Source: Branchiostoma belcheri (lineage: Eukaryota > Chordata > Leptocardii > Amphioxiformes > Branchiostomatidae). Taken from it: a stretch of DNA of 64,000 nt. Below, piece by piece: positions 44,701-57,500 of this stretch (position 1 is its first letter; each line of letters starts with the position of its first letter). Location: assembly GCF_001625305.1 (NCBI RefSeq), contig NW_017804265.1, forward strand, positions 520,098-584,097, in the 5' to 3' direction. Below the pieces are notes generated by a model. The model searched no databases. It was not told the DNA's origin and saw only the letters and a program-made list of their open reading frames with translations. A program made the position numbers and the translations under genes.

Positions 44701-47700
44701 AGTTTGAATGAAACAGCTACAATGTTATTTATTAGTAAGAATCATTTCTGATTCTTTTTAAACAGAGGTTTCCAGAACCAGAGACCAAAGCTGATGGAAC
44801 TGAGACTACAGCAAATCTTCATCAAAAGGTAGGTATTTAAGACAGTGCCCTAAATGTAACATTGTTGTAAGAGCAAAATAATGAAGCACACTCCATTCTC
44901 TTCTGTTGTAAGTTCGTAGAAAAATATTTTATGAATAGTGGCACATAGCTTTGTGTACTATAGAAAACAAAGAATGCCACGAAAAGGTAAGTATTGTTCA
45001 TAATTCAATCACTGGACACATTGTCATATTTTCTTATTTACTATTTTCAGCTGTATTACCATGTGATCGGTACCGACCAATCAGAGGATGTGCTCTGTGG
45101 GGAGTTTCCAGACCACCCAAAATGGATGCCGTAAGTAGCGCTACTACTTTTATTTTGCTTTATAAATGTTGTATATGTAGAGAACTCAGATAATCTATTT
45201 GAATGTTTAAGCTGTATGATATTTATATTTGGATTAACTTATTTATACTGCTGCTGAGTGAAGCGAGGAAAGTCGTGTAAAGTGCCTTTCCTAAGGGCAC
45301 AAGATCGGTGACATGAGTAGGATTCGAACCCAGGACCTCTTCTGTATGAGCACAAGAGGTCCTGGGTTCGAAATGAGGTGAAAATGAGTACCTAGTTTTG
45401 GCTATGGAGTGAAGGTCCCGCATTTGGGGAGAGCCACACCCACCACACCTTTTGAAAAAGAGTAGGGGCATGCTACTGTATAGAGTTGGTTATTCACTTC
45501 AATTCACCAACCTTAATGTACATTATTTTTGGCAGTGGCGCTGAAGTGTCGGATGACGGCAGGTACGTTATCCTGGCCATCAGGGAGGGGTGTGACCCCG
45601 TGAACCGGCTGTACTACTGCGACCTTCAGACCATGGACTACAAGGTCACAGGGATACTGCCATGGGTCAAGGTCGCAGACAACTTTGATGCAGAGTATGA
45701 GGTAAGGACATGGCATGCTTGGTATGAAATGGATCAAGAATTTTAAATAGGGACTGGTAAAAATGTAAGTTACTACTCAGTATCAAAAATGATGGTACAA
45801 ATACTACTAATAGTGTCTGGAAGTTGGTGTTTGACTACAGATTACACGGAAGGAGGCCTGGCAAACCCTGATCACATATTAGCCAAATGGTGATTTAAAT
45901 CATCAGCCTTATGAACTCCAGGAAGAATAGTGTGAAATTTATTTAACACTGATGGAGATTCCAACAACCAACATGTTGTCAGCTGCAATTCCTGTATCAG
46001 TCACTAGATGTCACTTTTGTATCATGGGTTAAGAATTTTATCACTTGTAACTTAAATGTTTCTTTCTCTGCTTGACAGTACATTGCAAATGAAGGAACTG
46101 TGTTCACCTTCAAGACTAATCTGAATGCCCCTCGCTACAAACTCATCAATATTGACTTCAGCAAACCGGAAATGGTGAGTCCTCTGTTTGCTTCTTCTTC
46201 TTTTTGCCTATATACTTACTGCTGAAGTTGAAGTACCAAGGACAGGGATAGCAATGTTAGTGTGAACATCATTCACATTCAGTACCAAGGACAGGGATAG
46301 CAGTGTTAGTGTGAACATCATTCAGTACCAAGGACACGGATGGCAATGTCAGTGTGAACATCATTCAGTACCAAGGACAGGGATAGCAATGTCAGTGTGA
46401 ACATCATTCAGTACCAAGGACAGGGATAGCAGTGTTAGTGTGAACATCATTCAGTACCAAGGACAGGGATAGCAGTGTCAGTGTGAACATCATTCAGTAC
46501 CAAGGACAGGGACAGCAATGTTAGGGTGAACATCATTCAGTAACAAGGACAGGGATAGCATTTTTTTTGTTAGTGTGAATATTATTCAGTACTAAAGAGA
46601 GTGATAGCAAAGTCAGTGTATATGCTAAGCAGAAATGACCTTTCTGACAGTTCCAATGCAAGTGTCTTTATGATATTGATGTAGAAATTTCCAACGCAAT
46701 ACAGGGTAGTCTTCTTAACATCACCAGACATATACATTTCTTTCCGCCCCTGGAGATGCCTGCATTTAAACACACCATTCTTGTCCTGCAGGAGCATTGG
46801 ACAGACCTTGTGCCAGAGAGTGAGACTGATGTGATGGAGTGGACTGCCTGTGTTAATCAGGACAAGCTGGTTCTCTGTTATCTTCATGATGTTAAGGTAC
46901 ACTTCTAAGCTCACAGCACAAGTGATGTATTTCATCTTTCAAAATTAGCATGGGAAAAACACAATAAAAGTTTAGAGAATACTTCACAAGAATACCTAAA
47001 GGTGCTAGTTGACTTGAGATAGAAATGATAACATTGCAGTCTTCACTTGAATTATTCTCATTACTGACAGCATACAGCATAGAACAGCACCCTAGCATTT
47101 CTCCTAGCAATGGTCTTTATTCACAGCCACATGTTAAACAAGAGCCAACGTTTCTAGCGTTTTCAGTGCACAGTGACCAGTCATAATTGCCTGGTGAAGA
47201 TAACAAAGTGTCATCATCAAAACAGGGGATCTTGTTAAACAACTGAACCTTGCAAACTAGTTTCTCTACTACATCACTGTTTCCCCCTACAGACAGAGTT
47301 GTATCTCCATGAGCTGAAGACAGGCCAGCGTGTCACCACCTTCCCCCTGGACATAGGCAGTGTGGTGGGGTACTCAGGCAGGAGAAAGGACTCAGAGATC
47401 TTCTACCAGTTCATGTCCTTCCTCACTCCTGGTGTTATCTACCACTGTGATCTCACTAAGGACAAACTGGAACCTACGGTAGGGCATAGGCAGTATTACC
47501 GCCCTTGTATGTAACACACCAGCTTTACAGGCATATTGCATGGCAGCAGCTGGTTATATTACAATTTACACTGAACATGAACATGATTCAGTACCAAGGA
47601 CAGGGATGGTTAGCAGTGTTAGTGTGGAAATCGTTCAGTACCAAGGACAGGGATAGCAATAACTAACTTCTGTACATTTGACTGCAAATGTTGTTTAGTG

Positions 47701-50700
47701 AAGATGTCTCTACTAGTAGTAGTACTTAGTAGCAGTGTATTTCACTTTTATCTAGTACTTGAAGTTATGACAATTTAATGGAGAATCTAGACTGAACAGA
47801 ACAAAACAGATCTTCTGGCAACAGAACAAAAGATTTTCAGCATAGTGTGTAAAAATTTAAACTGAATATAATCAACTTACTGATGAATCCTATGTCTGCC
47901 CTAAAATTTTGTAACGGTACTGTCTTCCACTATACAGGTCTTCCGTCAGATTAAGGTGAAAGACTTTGACCCGAGTGGCTTCCAGACTGACCAAGTGTTC
48001 TTCAACAGCAAGGATGGGACTAAGGTCCCCATGTTCATCGTGCACAAGAAAGTAAGTTGTGTGCGAGTCTCAGCTCATAACTTAATACAGCCTGGGTACA
48101 GTCTGGGCTGCAGTTGGCTTATAGTTTGGGTACACTTGCCATACTTTGGGGTACAATTTTATTGTGGTAAGATTTTTAAGCAGGCTGTACACGACAGAAC
48201 AAGGATCTAAGGCAGCAGTTGCAAGACAACTTTTTGTACAACATATGCAAGACTATCTCCAGAATGCCTTTCCCTCAATAGATAGATGCTTACATTTCCA
48301 GGTTCACTGAATTATGATTTGAATTATAGGTAGGTGTAGGAAATTTTATGTTGCGTTCCTGATTACACTACAGTACGGTAATGTCTCTAGCAATCAGTTA
48401 TGCCCCCCAGGTTTTTGCCTAAGAGTAGTTTATGTAACCATAAAAACAACCTTTTTTCCCTAGACCTTAGGAATGATATAACATAGGAATAGGCTCATGA
48501 TATATTGTATGAATGTTTTGTTGCGGTCATGTGGCGTAACGGCAGAGGCGTAACCAAGATGTCCCGAGTTTGAGTCCTGACATGACACCGATCTTGTGCC
48601 CTGGGGAAAGGCACTTTACATGACTTTCCTCACTTAACTCAAGTAAAAATGAGTCTTGTCTGTCCTGTATTTGGTTCTATGTGTGGGACACCAACAACAG
48701 CAGCCTTTGTCCCACGTGTATTGTAGTGTTACAATTACAATAAATCAAATTAAATCAAATGAAATGTTTTGTTTATATTGCAGGATATCCCACTGGATGG
48801 CAGTCACCCAGTGCTGCTGTATGGGTACGGTGGGTTCAACATCTCCATCACTCCTGCCTTCAGTGTGTCCAGGATTGTCTTCATGCTGCATCTGGGCGGG
48901 ATTCTGGCTGTACCAAACATCAGAGGAGGAGGGTAGGCATTTACAGCTTTCCTGTCTTACTGTTTACTGTCAAAAAGAAAGCTTGAGAGAGCATTTTGAG
49001 AGCTTTTAAAGGCTGTAATCTTTCAACTACCTTCCTCAACCACTCTTTTCTGCATTGTGCTCTGTCATTGTCACTTTGTTACATCCAGCATTTTTTTCAA
49101 AACTGTAGAAACTTTTACTCACTCACTCACTCTCACTCACTCACTCACTCACTCACTCACTCACTCACTCACTCACTCACTCACTCTCTCACTCACTCAC
49201 TGGGTCGAGCTTCCCTCGATGCCAATGATAGCTCTCCATCTCTTCCTATCCTTCCTAAACAACAAAAAGCATAATATTATATTTTTATATGTGATTGTAA
49301 TGTTCTATGTGTGGGGCACAACACCAGCAAAAGCTGCCTGTGCCTCACGTGCATTGCATCGTGACAATTTCAATAAAACAAATTAAAATCAAATCAAGCA
49401 TATTTCTGGATCCTGAAACAGTGGTCTTTCTAGCTTTCATCAAGTGTTTTCTTTTTTTAACCCCTGTAGTGAATATGGAGAGATCTGGCACAAGGCTGGC
49501 ACTAAGGAGAAGAAGCAGAATGTTTTTGATGACTTCCAGTGTGCAGCTGAGTACCTCATCAAGAACAAGTACACCTCAGCTTCCAAGTATGTGGTTAGAG
49601 TTGTTTGAAAAGGAAATTAGATAAGCAGTGTGGATGAATGTTGCTTACTGGTACACACCCCTAGTCAGCATGTTTGAATCCCAATGCCCATTGTTGTTTT
49701 AGGATTTAAAATGCTACATTGTCATGTAAGAACTTGTTTCTATTTTTATTCTTAATCTTTTACTTTATTGTGTCATGTATGTTTTTGGAAATGCCTAAGG
49801 TCTTTGCCATATTGCCATGTTTGTGTCATTTTACTTTTGAAGCTGTAGTTACTATTTTCTTAAAATGTAATTATAACTACTTGTCCTTTTCTAGCAGTAT
49901 TCTACACACACACACACACCCCCCCATGCTGTTGTCTTAAGTACAAAATATATAATACATTGTCACAATGCTCTAGGATCACGATCAATGGAGGGTCCAA
50001 TGGAGGGTTACTGGTGGGAGCCTGTGTAAACCAGAGACCTGATCTGTTTGGCTGTGCTGTGTCACAAGTGCCGTGAGTAAACCATGTACTAGATATTCCT
50101 GAACCGGACAAATATATTTGCTGACTTTCACGCTAACAAATGTTTAATATCTAATGGTATCTATAGGAAACAAGTAGAATAGAATGAGACTATAAACATG
50201 TGCTTCAAAAAGTCTCTACTGAATTAACTGATGTCTAGCCACTTTCTTACATGTATGTGTACTGAACTATATTGAAGCACTTTTTCTGTGTTTACATATA
50301 TTTCTAGTGTGATGGACATGTTGAAGTTTCATAAGTTCACCATCGGCCATGCCTGGACTACAGACTTCGGCTGTTCAGATGACAAGGAGGGCTTTGACTA
50401 CCTCATTAAGTAAGAAAACTCTTTCAAGTAGTAAAAAAAAGTAGTAAGTAAAGTAAATTAAAGCTGTGTAAGGTGGATGTATTCTTCTTGAAATTACTTT
50501 CTTCCTTGATTAATGTATTCTTCCCAGATAGACACATTATTATTGATTTATTTTTTTATTTATTAATCTTTAAAACATATGGGTAGTCCCTTCAGCCATT
50601 GAAGGGACTATTCATATTACTAAATTTTTAATCATAGCAAAGATGATACCTGCCTGTTATAATGAAAGTATACTGTAAAACATGTGTCATCATCAATCAT

Positions 50701-52753
50701 CCTTGATAGAGGTAAAGTATGATGCTTTTTACCAGTAGCTATACTTATTCAAGCAATGCGGCTTGAATAATCTACTAAAATGGTAAAGATGTATCTGAGC
50801 AAGAAACTATATTGTGTTGATGTCACGCTTCAAACAAGCCCCACTGGTTCAGTCTACTGAGGAAGACCAGAGTGACTGCTGAGAGAACTTTTTGTCACTC
50901 ACTCAGTCACTGTCCGGTTTATCGTCTGTTGTTACCCGTCTTCCAAGGGTTAGACGTGCTTGCACAATACATCTGGGGCTTGATGGCAGCACGCCACTTG
51001 TCTCTGTCCTGTGGGTTGATTTTATCTAAGTTCAGGTGGTGGAGGTCCTCCCGTACATTGTCGTACCATTTTCTTCTAGGGCGGCCACGGGGGTTTGGAC
51101 CCTCCACATCCAGTGTGAGGATCCTCTTCGGCCATTTGTCCCTGTCCATATCATGTTTGCATATCATATGTGTTGGATCAAAAGTTTTAACTTTAAACAA
51201 TCTCCATGTTTCCATAGATACTCCCCTCTACATAACATCAAGAAGCCGACAGACTCAGTGGTGCAGTACCCGGCTATCTTGCTGTTGACAGGTGACCATG
51301 ATGATCGTGTGGTCCCTCTCCATTCCCTCAAGTTCATGGCTGAAATACAGCACACTCTGGGTAGCGACCCACAGCAGGTAAGGAAATGTCATTCTTCAGC
51401 ATTCCTAGAAGTACAAGGTAAGGAGACTTCTGTATAGGCAAGGGAACTTTATATTGTAATTTATAATAGGATTCTCATATATACAAGTTCACAAAGAAAT
51501 CGCTGCAGATAAGGGCTATTCCAGGTACAGGTAGCTTTCTACGAAAATCAATGGTGTGTGGTCAATAAGCCATTTCGCAGTTTTAAGTGTACATGCCTAA
51601 TAAGGTGAAACCCCCTAACTTGTTTATTGTCAATTCTTGTCTACACCATGCTTGATACCATGCACACTTCAAACTGAGAACTGGCTTAAACATATGCTGT
51701 CTGGGATCCTTAGAACAAACTGATGTTTACAGCTGCACTTTGAAATCATGACTCTTTTAATTTATTTCTTTAGACCAACCCACTGTTCATCCGTGTGGAC
51801 ACCAAGTCTGGACACGGCTTCGGCAAACCAACAGCAAAAGTGGTAAATATACATTCTCTTCAACATTCTTGTTGTTGATTGCATATCATGATGCATTGGA
51901 ATAAAAAGAATTGATGTGTTTTGTATTTTGCTGGCAAATGTAGTATGCGTGCTGTTGCAAACTTTGTTGGTGTTTTGTTTACGTTGAGGTAAAACAATTG
52001 ATACACTGTTTGTTACCAGTTCAATTTGTTAACATTTTTTGCCTAGGCATTGTTTTTTTTTAATCAGTTGATTCTTTTTATGCAAGTCAAATACTCAGGT
52101 CTTGTTGCAAAGCTGACATGACTTTTTAGTTAATTGCATGCAATTAACTATTACAATTAGCATCATATTATTTTTAATATGATGTTATGTTTTCTAACGC
52201 ATCATTTGCATACATTTATTTTGCACTTGCAAAATAAGCATTTGCATGTGCCATAACATAATAATGATGATGATAATCATCCAGAAAACACATGAATAAA
52301 AGTAACTTCAATACAAGACAGAGGTACATGCAATTTCAGGGTGTGACTGAACATGCAGGGCGTTTCAGCATGCAACAATTTCAATAATGGACCAAGTAGT
52401 GTATAGGCTTAACAATAGTATGTAATGTTTGAACCTCAATTGTGCAATCACTACTGGTTAATAGAATGTTTCTAGTCTGCATCCATACACTTGCTTATCA
52501 AAAGCATTGATGTTTAGAATGTATTTCACTGCTTCTTCTCACTCACTACTTCAAGAGAATTATGAAGCTGTCTTACCTGCGAATTCTGCCTGTGTGCTTT
52601 GGTGATCTTTGTTGCAACCATGCATTTAATGGGATCAAGAACTTGTGATTTTTTTTCTTGTTAAAGTTTGTATTTTTCTTGCAGATTGAAGAAACTTCGG
52701 ATATCTACGCTTTTATCGCGGAAAACTTGAAGTTAGAATGGCGGGATAAGTGA
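41779..52753 (+). CDS. PREP: Prolyl oligopeptidase (prolyl endopeptidase)
   Basis: A cytosolic S9A serine peptidase that cleaves after proline in short peptides. Nineteen exons: 41779-41847, 42320-42447, 42745-42840, 43182-43350, 44336-44437, 44766-44828, 45051-45130, 45536-45701, 46079-46174, 46792-46896, 47293-47478, 47938-48051, 48784-48932, 49470-49586, 49977-50072, 50308-50409, 51218-51377, 51774-51842, 52685-52753. They sum to 2,136 nt, 711 residues, against 710 in mammals. N-terminal DYHGNK and [10 protein letters not shown] are family hallmarks, followed by the seven-bladed propeller and the alpha/beta-hydrolase domain. The catalytic residues fall at Ser554 (GGSNGG), Asp641 (GDHDDRVVP) and His680 (SGHGFGKP), the same numbers as in mammalian PREP. 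No signal peptide. All junctions are GT-AG and in frame, so the gene looks intact and functional. Confidence 0.97.
43459..43600 (+). mobile_element. tRNA-derived SINE in PREP intron 4
   Basis: A-box TGGCGTAGTGG and B-box GGTTCGATTC at tRNA-like spacing, followed by the body motif TGTGCCCTTGGGAAAGGCAC. The same body motif occurs at about 48595 and inverted near 45280. The 3' end is not defined. Confidence 0.75.
44449..44520. repeat. CA-rich microsatellite at the 5' end of PREP intron 5
   Basis: Interrupted CA/CACG repeat beginning about 12 nt past the exon 5 donor. Confidence 0.7.
45240..45380 (-). mobile_element. SINE-related fragment with inverted tRNA-like head
   Basis: On the minus strand it holds the body motif GTGCCCTTAGGAAAGGCAC and a B-box GGGTTCGAATCC. 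The head is then repeated inverted, so 45321-45340 and 45354-45373 (AGAGGTCCTGGGTTCGAA) form a hairpin. Likely a rearranged or doubly inserted SINE. Confidence 0.6.
46230..46610 (+). repeat. Minisatellite in PREP intron 9
   Basis: About eight copies of a roughly 43-nt unit containing TTCAGTACCAAGGACAGGGA followed by TAGCAATGTTAGTGTGAACA. Two more units of the same family sit at 47585-47662 in intron 11. Confidence 0.85.
47585..47662 (+). repeat. Two units of the same minisatellite in PREP intron 11
   Basis: Contains TTCAGTACCAAGGACAGGGA twice with the associated TAGCAGTGTTAGTGTG text. It is separated from the main array by two exons. Confidence 0.8.
48525..48660 (+). mobile_element. tRNA-derived SINE in PREP intron 12
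   Basis: A-box TGGCGTAACGG, a degenerate B-box GTTTGAGTC, then TGTGCCCTGGGGAAAGGCAC and CTTTCCTCACTTAACTC. Same family as 43459-43600. Confidence 0.7.
49117..49200. repeat. CACT/ACTC tetranucleotide microsatellite in PREP intron 13
   Basis: About 20 nearly uninterrupted tetranucleotide units. Confidence 0.9.
50930..51180 (-). mobile_element. Truncated non-LTR retrotransposon remnant in PREP intron 16
   Basis: A minus-strand frame reads [19 protein letters not shown] then DRDKWRAAI. This is the pattern found just past the reverse-transcriptase domain in many LINE-type ORF2 proteins (GRP-K-W, then DR--WR). Only this 3' coding fragment is present. It lies about 40 nt upstream of exon 17. Confidence 0.75.
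52128..52149. repeat. 22-bp perfect palindrome in PREP intron 18
   Basis: GTTAATTGCATGCAATTAAC is self-complementary, extended by one more base pair on each side. Neighbouring short inverted pairs occur at 52161-52195 and 52218-52238. Confidence 0.6.
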
Positions 52754-54553
52754 CTGATAATCCGCGGATTGTGTAATTCTAAGAAATACTCGGCTAACCT
52801 TTGAAGGCTGTTGTAACAAACAGCCTCTGGTCTTACAAATGTACTAAAAACCGTGTTAATGAATGCACAACTCTGCCAGATATTGGCTCTTCTTCCTAAT
52901 GGTTTGTAAACTCTTTCTACTTCTCTGAAAGGGCACTAGACATGTGCCAATGCAAGGTGGCAATTTGCAATGTAATGTAATGTAGACTTCTGAGGGCTAC
53001 TGCCCTTCCACTAAAACAAAGGGCTGAATTTTGCCACAGGAAAAACATAGATATGTAAGAACCACTTGGCCTGTGTCTCAAACGTGTATGAAGATACTTT
53101 GCTGTTCATCAGCCTAAACTCAACCATATGGACTACAGTAATTCTGATAGTTGTGCTGGAAGGAATTCCAAATGTTATATGAGATTTTTTTCTTCTTCCT
53201 ACAAACATTGCATTGGTTAGATGGATATTACATGTGACTTTGGGGTCCAATATGAATCTGTTTGTGTGTTTTTGTCTGTGTTTTGTTTCTAAATATATTG
53301 AAGTTAGCATAAAGGTAACCCAGAAAAGATACAAAAGAAATCATGTGTGTGTGTGTGTGTGTGTGTCTGTCTGTCTGTCTGTGCCTTCCTACAGAATTTT
53401 ACATACAATTTTCCATGTACATGTATAGTTCCTGCTTCTCAGAATCTCTTGTTAAGTAGAATTTGTATTCTTTGCTTGTAGTTCCATCATTCTGGAAAGT
53501 AGTATCTAATTGCTCTCCAGGTACTGAAAAGCCCATTGCCCTGTTGATCACAAAGCCCTTCATTTACTCACAAGTGCGCCCTTCTGTGTGTGGGAGGGTG
53601 ATTACCAAGAGAGAGATAAGCCGATACTTGATTGGATGTAAAAATAGCCTCCCTGTTTCGTGTAGGAAGAGTCTTTGGAGAACACTTATTCTGTAGTGGG
53701 TGGCTCATCGGGTCAGGGTTGGTGTGTTTGATGGGTAGATGAGATACTCGAGTCATTAAGTAGAGATGAGTTATCTTCAGGCTGTATGTGTGTATGTTTT
53801 ACATCAACTGATCTACAAGGTCTTATGCTTAACATGCTTTAATAATATAGGCACTTTATATTGCACATCCATTTATTGCGTCTTTCATCATTCACTGTTA
53901 CAGTATGTACGTTTTGCATTTTATTATAAACTTGCAACAATTGCTGTTTTCTCGCCCATGTACCATGTGTTGTAGCCAAAATTGTAGATTGTTGATCCAG
54001 GCTACCATGTTATAGCTCAGGTTGTAGATAGTTGTACAATGAGTTCTAGTGCAGGTTGTAGATTGCTTAACATATTGTACTATGTCCAACTTTACCTTCA
54101 GATTCGAAGGGGCTGTGCAAGCAACCTCCATGGAGGAACTTTGCAAAGTTGCTTGTACAGCCCCTCATCTTAATTTTCTGCTGAAGTTTTAGTGTCAAAA
54201 GGTTCCCTTTTGTGTCGTCAATTTGTTTTCAGTCCATATCAGCCATGCTAGTGATGACTAGATTTCTGACTCTGAAGCATCCATTTTGAGAGTACTGGAC
54301 CAGGGCATGCTTAGGCAGGTAGGGCATCTCGTCTGCTAGTCGTCTTAACCTGGTCTGTAGGGGCACACAAATGGGTTTGAAATTCTAAGTGCAACTTTTA
54401 AGATTAGCATATTTTGTTTGACGTATTTCAATAGTAGTAATTAGATTTTGACTCCTTTTGATCTACAGCATGAATGAAATCTATCAAACAAATGGCGCTA
54501 GACTTTAGGTATCTGACCAAACAATTTTTGAAACGCCTACAAATCACTCCAAA
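52754..54553. other. PREP 3' region and spacer to the convergent torsin gene
   Basis: No further exon was recognised on either strand, including none for the missing torsin C-terminus. It contains a GT/CTGT microsatellite (about 53343-53382) and a hairpin of 18-nt arms (54108-54125 with 54148-54165) around CTCCATGGAGG. Confidence 0.5.
54108..54165. repeat. Hairpin with 18-nt arms
   Basis: AGGGGCTGTGCAAGCAAC pairs with GTTGCTTGTACAGCCCCT with one mismatch; the loop holds a second small palindrome. It lies between two convergent genes, so it might help end transcription or may simply be a foldback remnant. Confidence 0.6.
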
Positions 54554-57500
54554 CTAAAACCATACTGCACTTTTTATTTTACATTTCCAATCACATATCT
54601 TATATATAAGAACAGCACGTACCATGGTCATATTAGTTTCCTTGTTCAGCTCGCGTAGGACATCCCTGATACACATTTCGACATGCTCCACTGCTAGAGG
54701 TAGGAAGGGAACAACGTGATCAATCAGACCCTGGGTAAGAAGCTCTTCCTGCCAGGGGAGATGACCTGAAATAAGCCACTTCATTTTATGAACTGTGCAT
54801 GCGCGAGGTCAAAGGGCAAGGCTCAAGTTGTAAAGAGTTCTTGTGTATAACCTATGTTCTTGTGATATGACACAATAACATGTCAATAGCATATGTTAAT
54901 ACTAGTTACATGTTATTATGTTTTATTATTATTTTGTTTTTGCTCTGTTTCTTCCTCCTCTTCATTTCCACTGACCTCTGACCTGGTCAACCAGACTGTC
55001 ACCATGGTAACTAGTGTTAGGTTACATTATGTTGCAATTTTATAGCAGGAGGGATTTAGACTCCTGTCACCATATATATGGATGTGTTTGAGTAAGAATT
55101 AACAGAGCAGACCATATGCGAAGGTAAACATTATGCATTTTCTTTGCAAATGTTACAGTTCTATTTTACCTTTGATGCATTCTGTCCCTTCCTGGATGAA
55201 TCCCTTGCAGCAGAAGTAGCGAGTATAGGCACATATCGCCTGCCGTTTTTCCGTGAAATTTCTGTCAACAGAATACAGAAAGTAACACTATGATTAATCA
55301 TTTGAACATTCCATCAAGACGTCGTATACATAAGGTATAGCAAAGGCTAGTATTCAACAGAAAGGCTAGCTTCAATAGATATGGGATGCATTTTGCCCGT
55401 GAAAAACAATGAATGAATCACATACACTTCACCTGTTTGCAGGTGACGAATGTAGCGCAAAATTGCACCAAGCGATGATCAACGACATCCATATATTCTA
55501 CATCTCCACAGTCCAAGGCTAAGTGTTAGCCTTTGGATCAGTTATGTTTCCTCTTTCTTCGTTGCCCTCGTTGTGTATTCCTTACAATATGACTATATAC
55601 GACTACAGCTGTGATAACAACGTGGGTGATTGATGGGCACTTTACATAGTAATAATGATACGTGTGACAATCAATACCTTTTGCAGGAGTGTAGCCACAT
55701 GAATCCACACCTGACAGTCCGCTGGACTTGAACTGTTTCCAGACAAGCGTGTGTTCTTGTATCCATGCACACATTCTCACCGCTTGGCACAGGTGTCTCT
55801 GATAGATTGCGAAATAAAACATTCAAGACAGCCATTTCTTCATGGAGGGAGGTGATGCATATAAATGAACACAGGTTTGATTTAGGCGTGTCTAGATCTA
55901 TTAATTCTATGTTCGCAACAGTGGTCAAAGACGGCATAGCTGAACGCAAGGCCGCAGATCGTGTCAAACGTGACGTACGTCAAATATCAGCGTGTTTTTG
56001 TCGTTTCTGCATCATTTACCCTTTCAGTGATGATGTGTACTACTACTAGTCAATATTTGGCAATGTTTTTTCTCTTCTATTCATCTATTTGACCATGGCA
56101 CAAAGTTTGGGTACCATTTAACATCACCGTATGAAATAAATGACTTCCATTTCCCGTGCCTTACTAGAGAGAATCCTATGCCAGGTTCCCCAACATTAAA
56201 GATAACCAGATATGTTGATGCATGCCGTGTCCGTATATGTAGGAAGTTGGATCTAATATCGCTGGATGGAGTTTTTGATATGATAAGACCAACATAACGC
56301 TGATTTATATTGTGTATGGGAGGGTAAATCCATGCAAAGCAAAAGTTATTTCCAAAAGTATAGTCTTATCTCTTAACGTGACCCAGGAATCTCAACTCAC
56401 CAGAGCAAGTAAGCCGAATTTCTGGGGCGTCTCCAAACGTTAAGCCGTCTTCCAGAAGTACTTTCCATGGCTTTTTTACTTCTTCAGGTCTCATAGGTTT
56501 ATCTCTTACATACATCAATAGTGTTGCTACGTTCTTCGTCTCCCAAGCCACTATCCAATGTGTGCTGTTGAAGTATAAGTACTGGTCTTTGTCTTCGTTC
56601 TTATAAACTGGCCGGTGAAGATATGTCTGTATTTTGTGGTAGTGGCCAGTGACTGGATGGCCGTGGTACCAGTCTATATTCACATCAGAACACCAGGCTG
56701 CGAAATAAAGAAAATCTTCAAGGTTTTACAGTCATGTAGGCGCGACGCAACACATTTTTTTATTTATGCAGGTCCATGCTTGCCGATGCTTGTATTGGCT
56801 GTTAAACAATGCTAATATATATATGTATTCAACGTACAAATGTACACTGACATGTCAAAACGTAGCATCTCAAAAACATTGAGTTGCTAACTGAAGGTTT
56901 AGTAATAGTGACGGAGTATTTAAAATTTACATTAAACAGAAGACTGCATTGAATATTATGCTATCAATTATAGGCCATGCATAATAGATACCATTTTTGT
57001 CACGGATATCGTTCTAATTTTCATCGATCAATTAATTCTTTAAAAAATCTTATTATATTAATCTTCGTCCTATCTATGTCGTTATAGTGTACTGTCTACA
57101 TCTTCATTTTTTTACTTAGAATTCTAGACATACCTTCTCTCCCAAGAGCGCTTTTTGTTATAGCTTCCTCAAAACCCTCCAGGGAAAATTCTTCTCTTTC
57201 AATTTCTTCCGACCTTAACTTCATCGTCATCTTGATAATTGCATCAGATGCTGAATAACTGTAGGAGGGAACAGATAATGAGTTTTTGGAAGAAAAGCAC
57301 GAAGCAAGAAATTTCAGTGCCTATACCTTGAAGACATATTTGAAGATTTCTCATTAATTGATGTAAATTTCTAGTTGATTCTGCGTATGCATATTCCCAC
57401 CGGTTCCCATCAGCCAAACGCACATATAGCAGGAACCTAAAGTCAGGAAACGAGAAAACCTTTTCTGGGACCTCACTGGGATCTTTGACCTACCTTCCTA

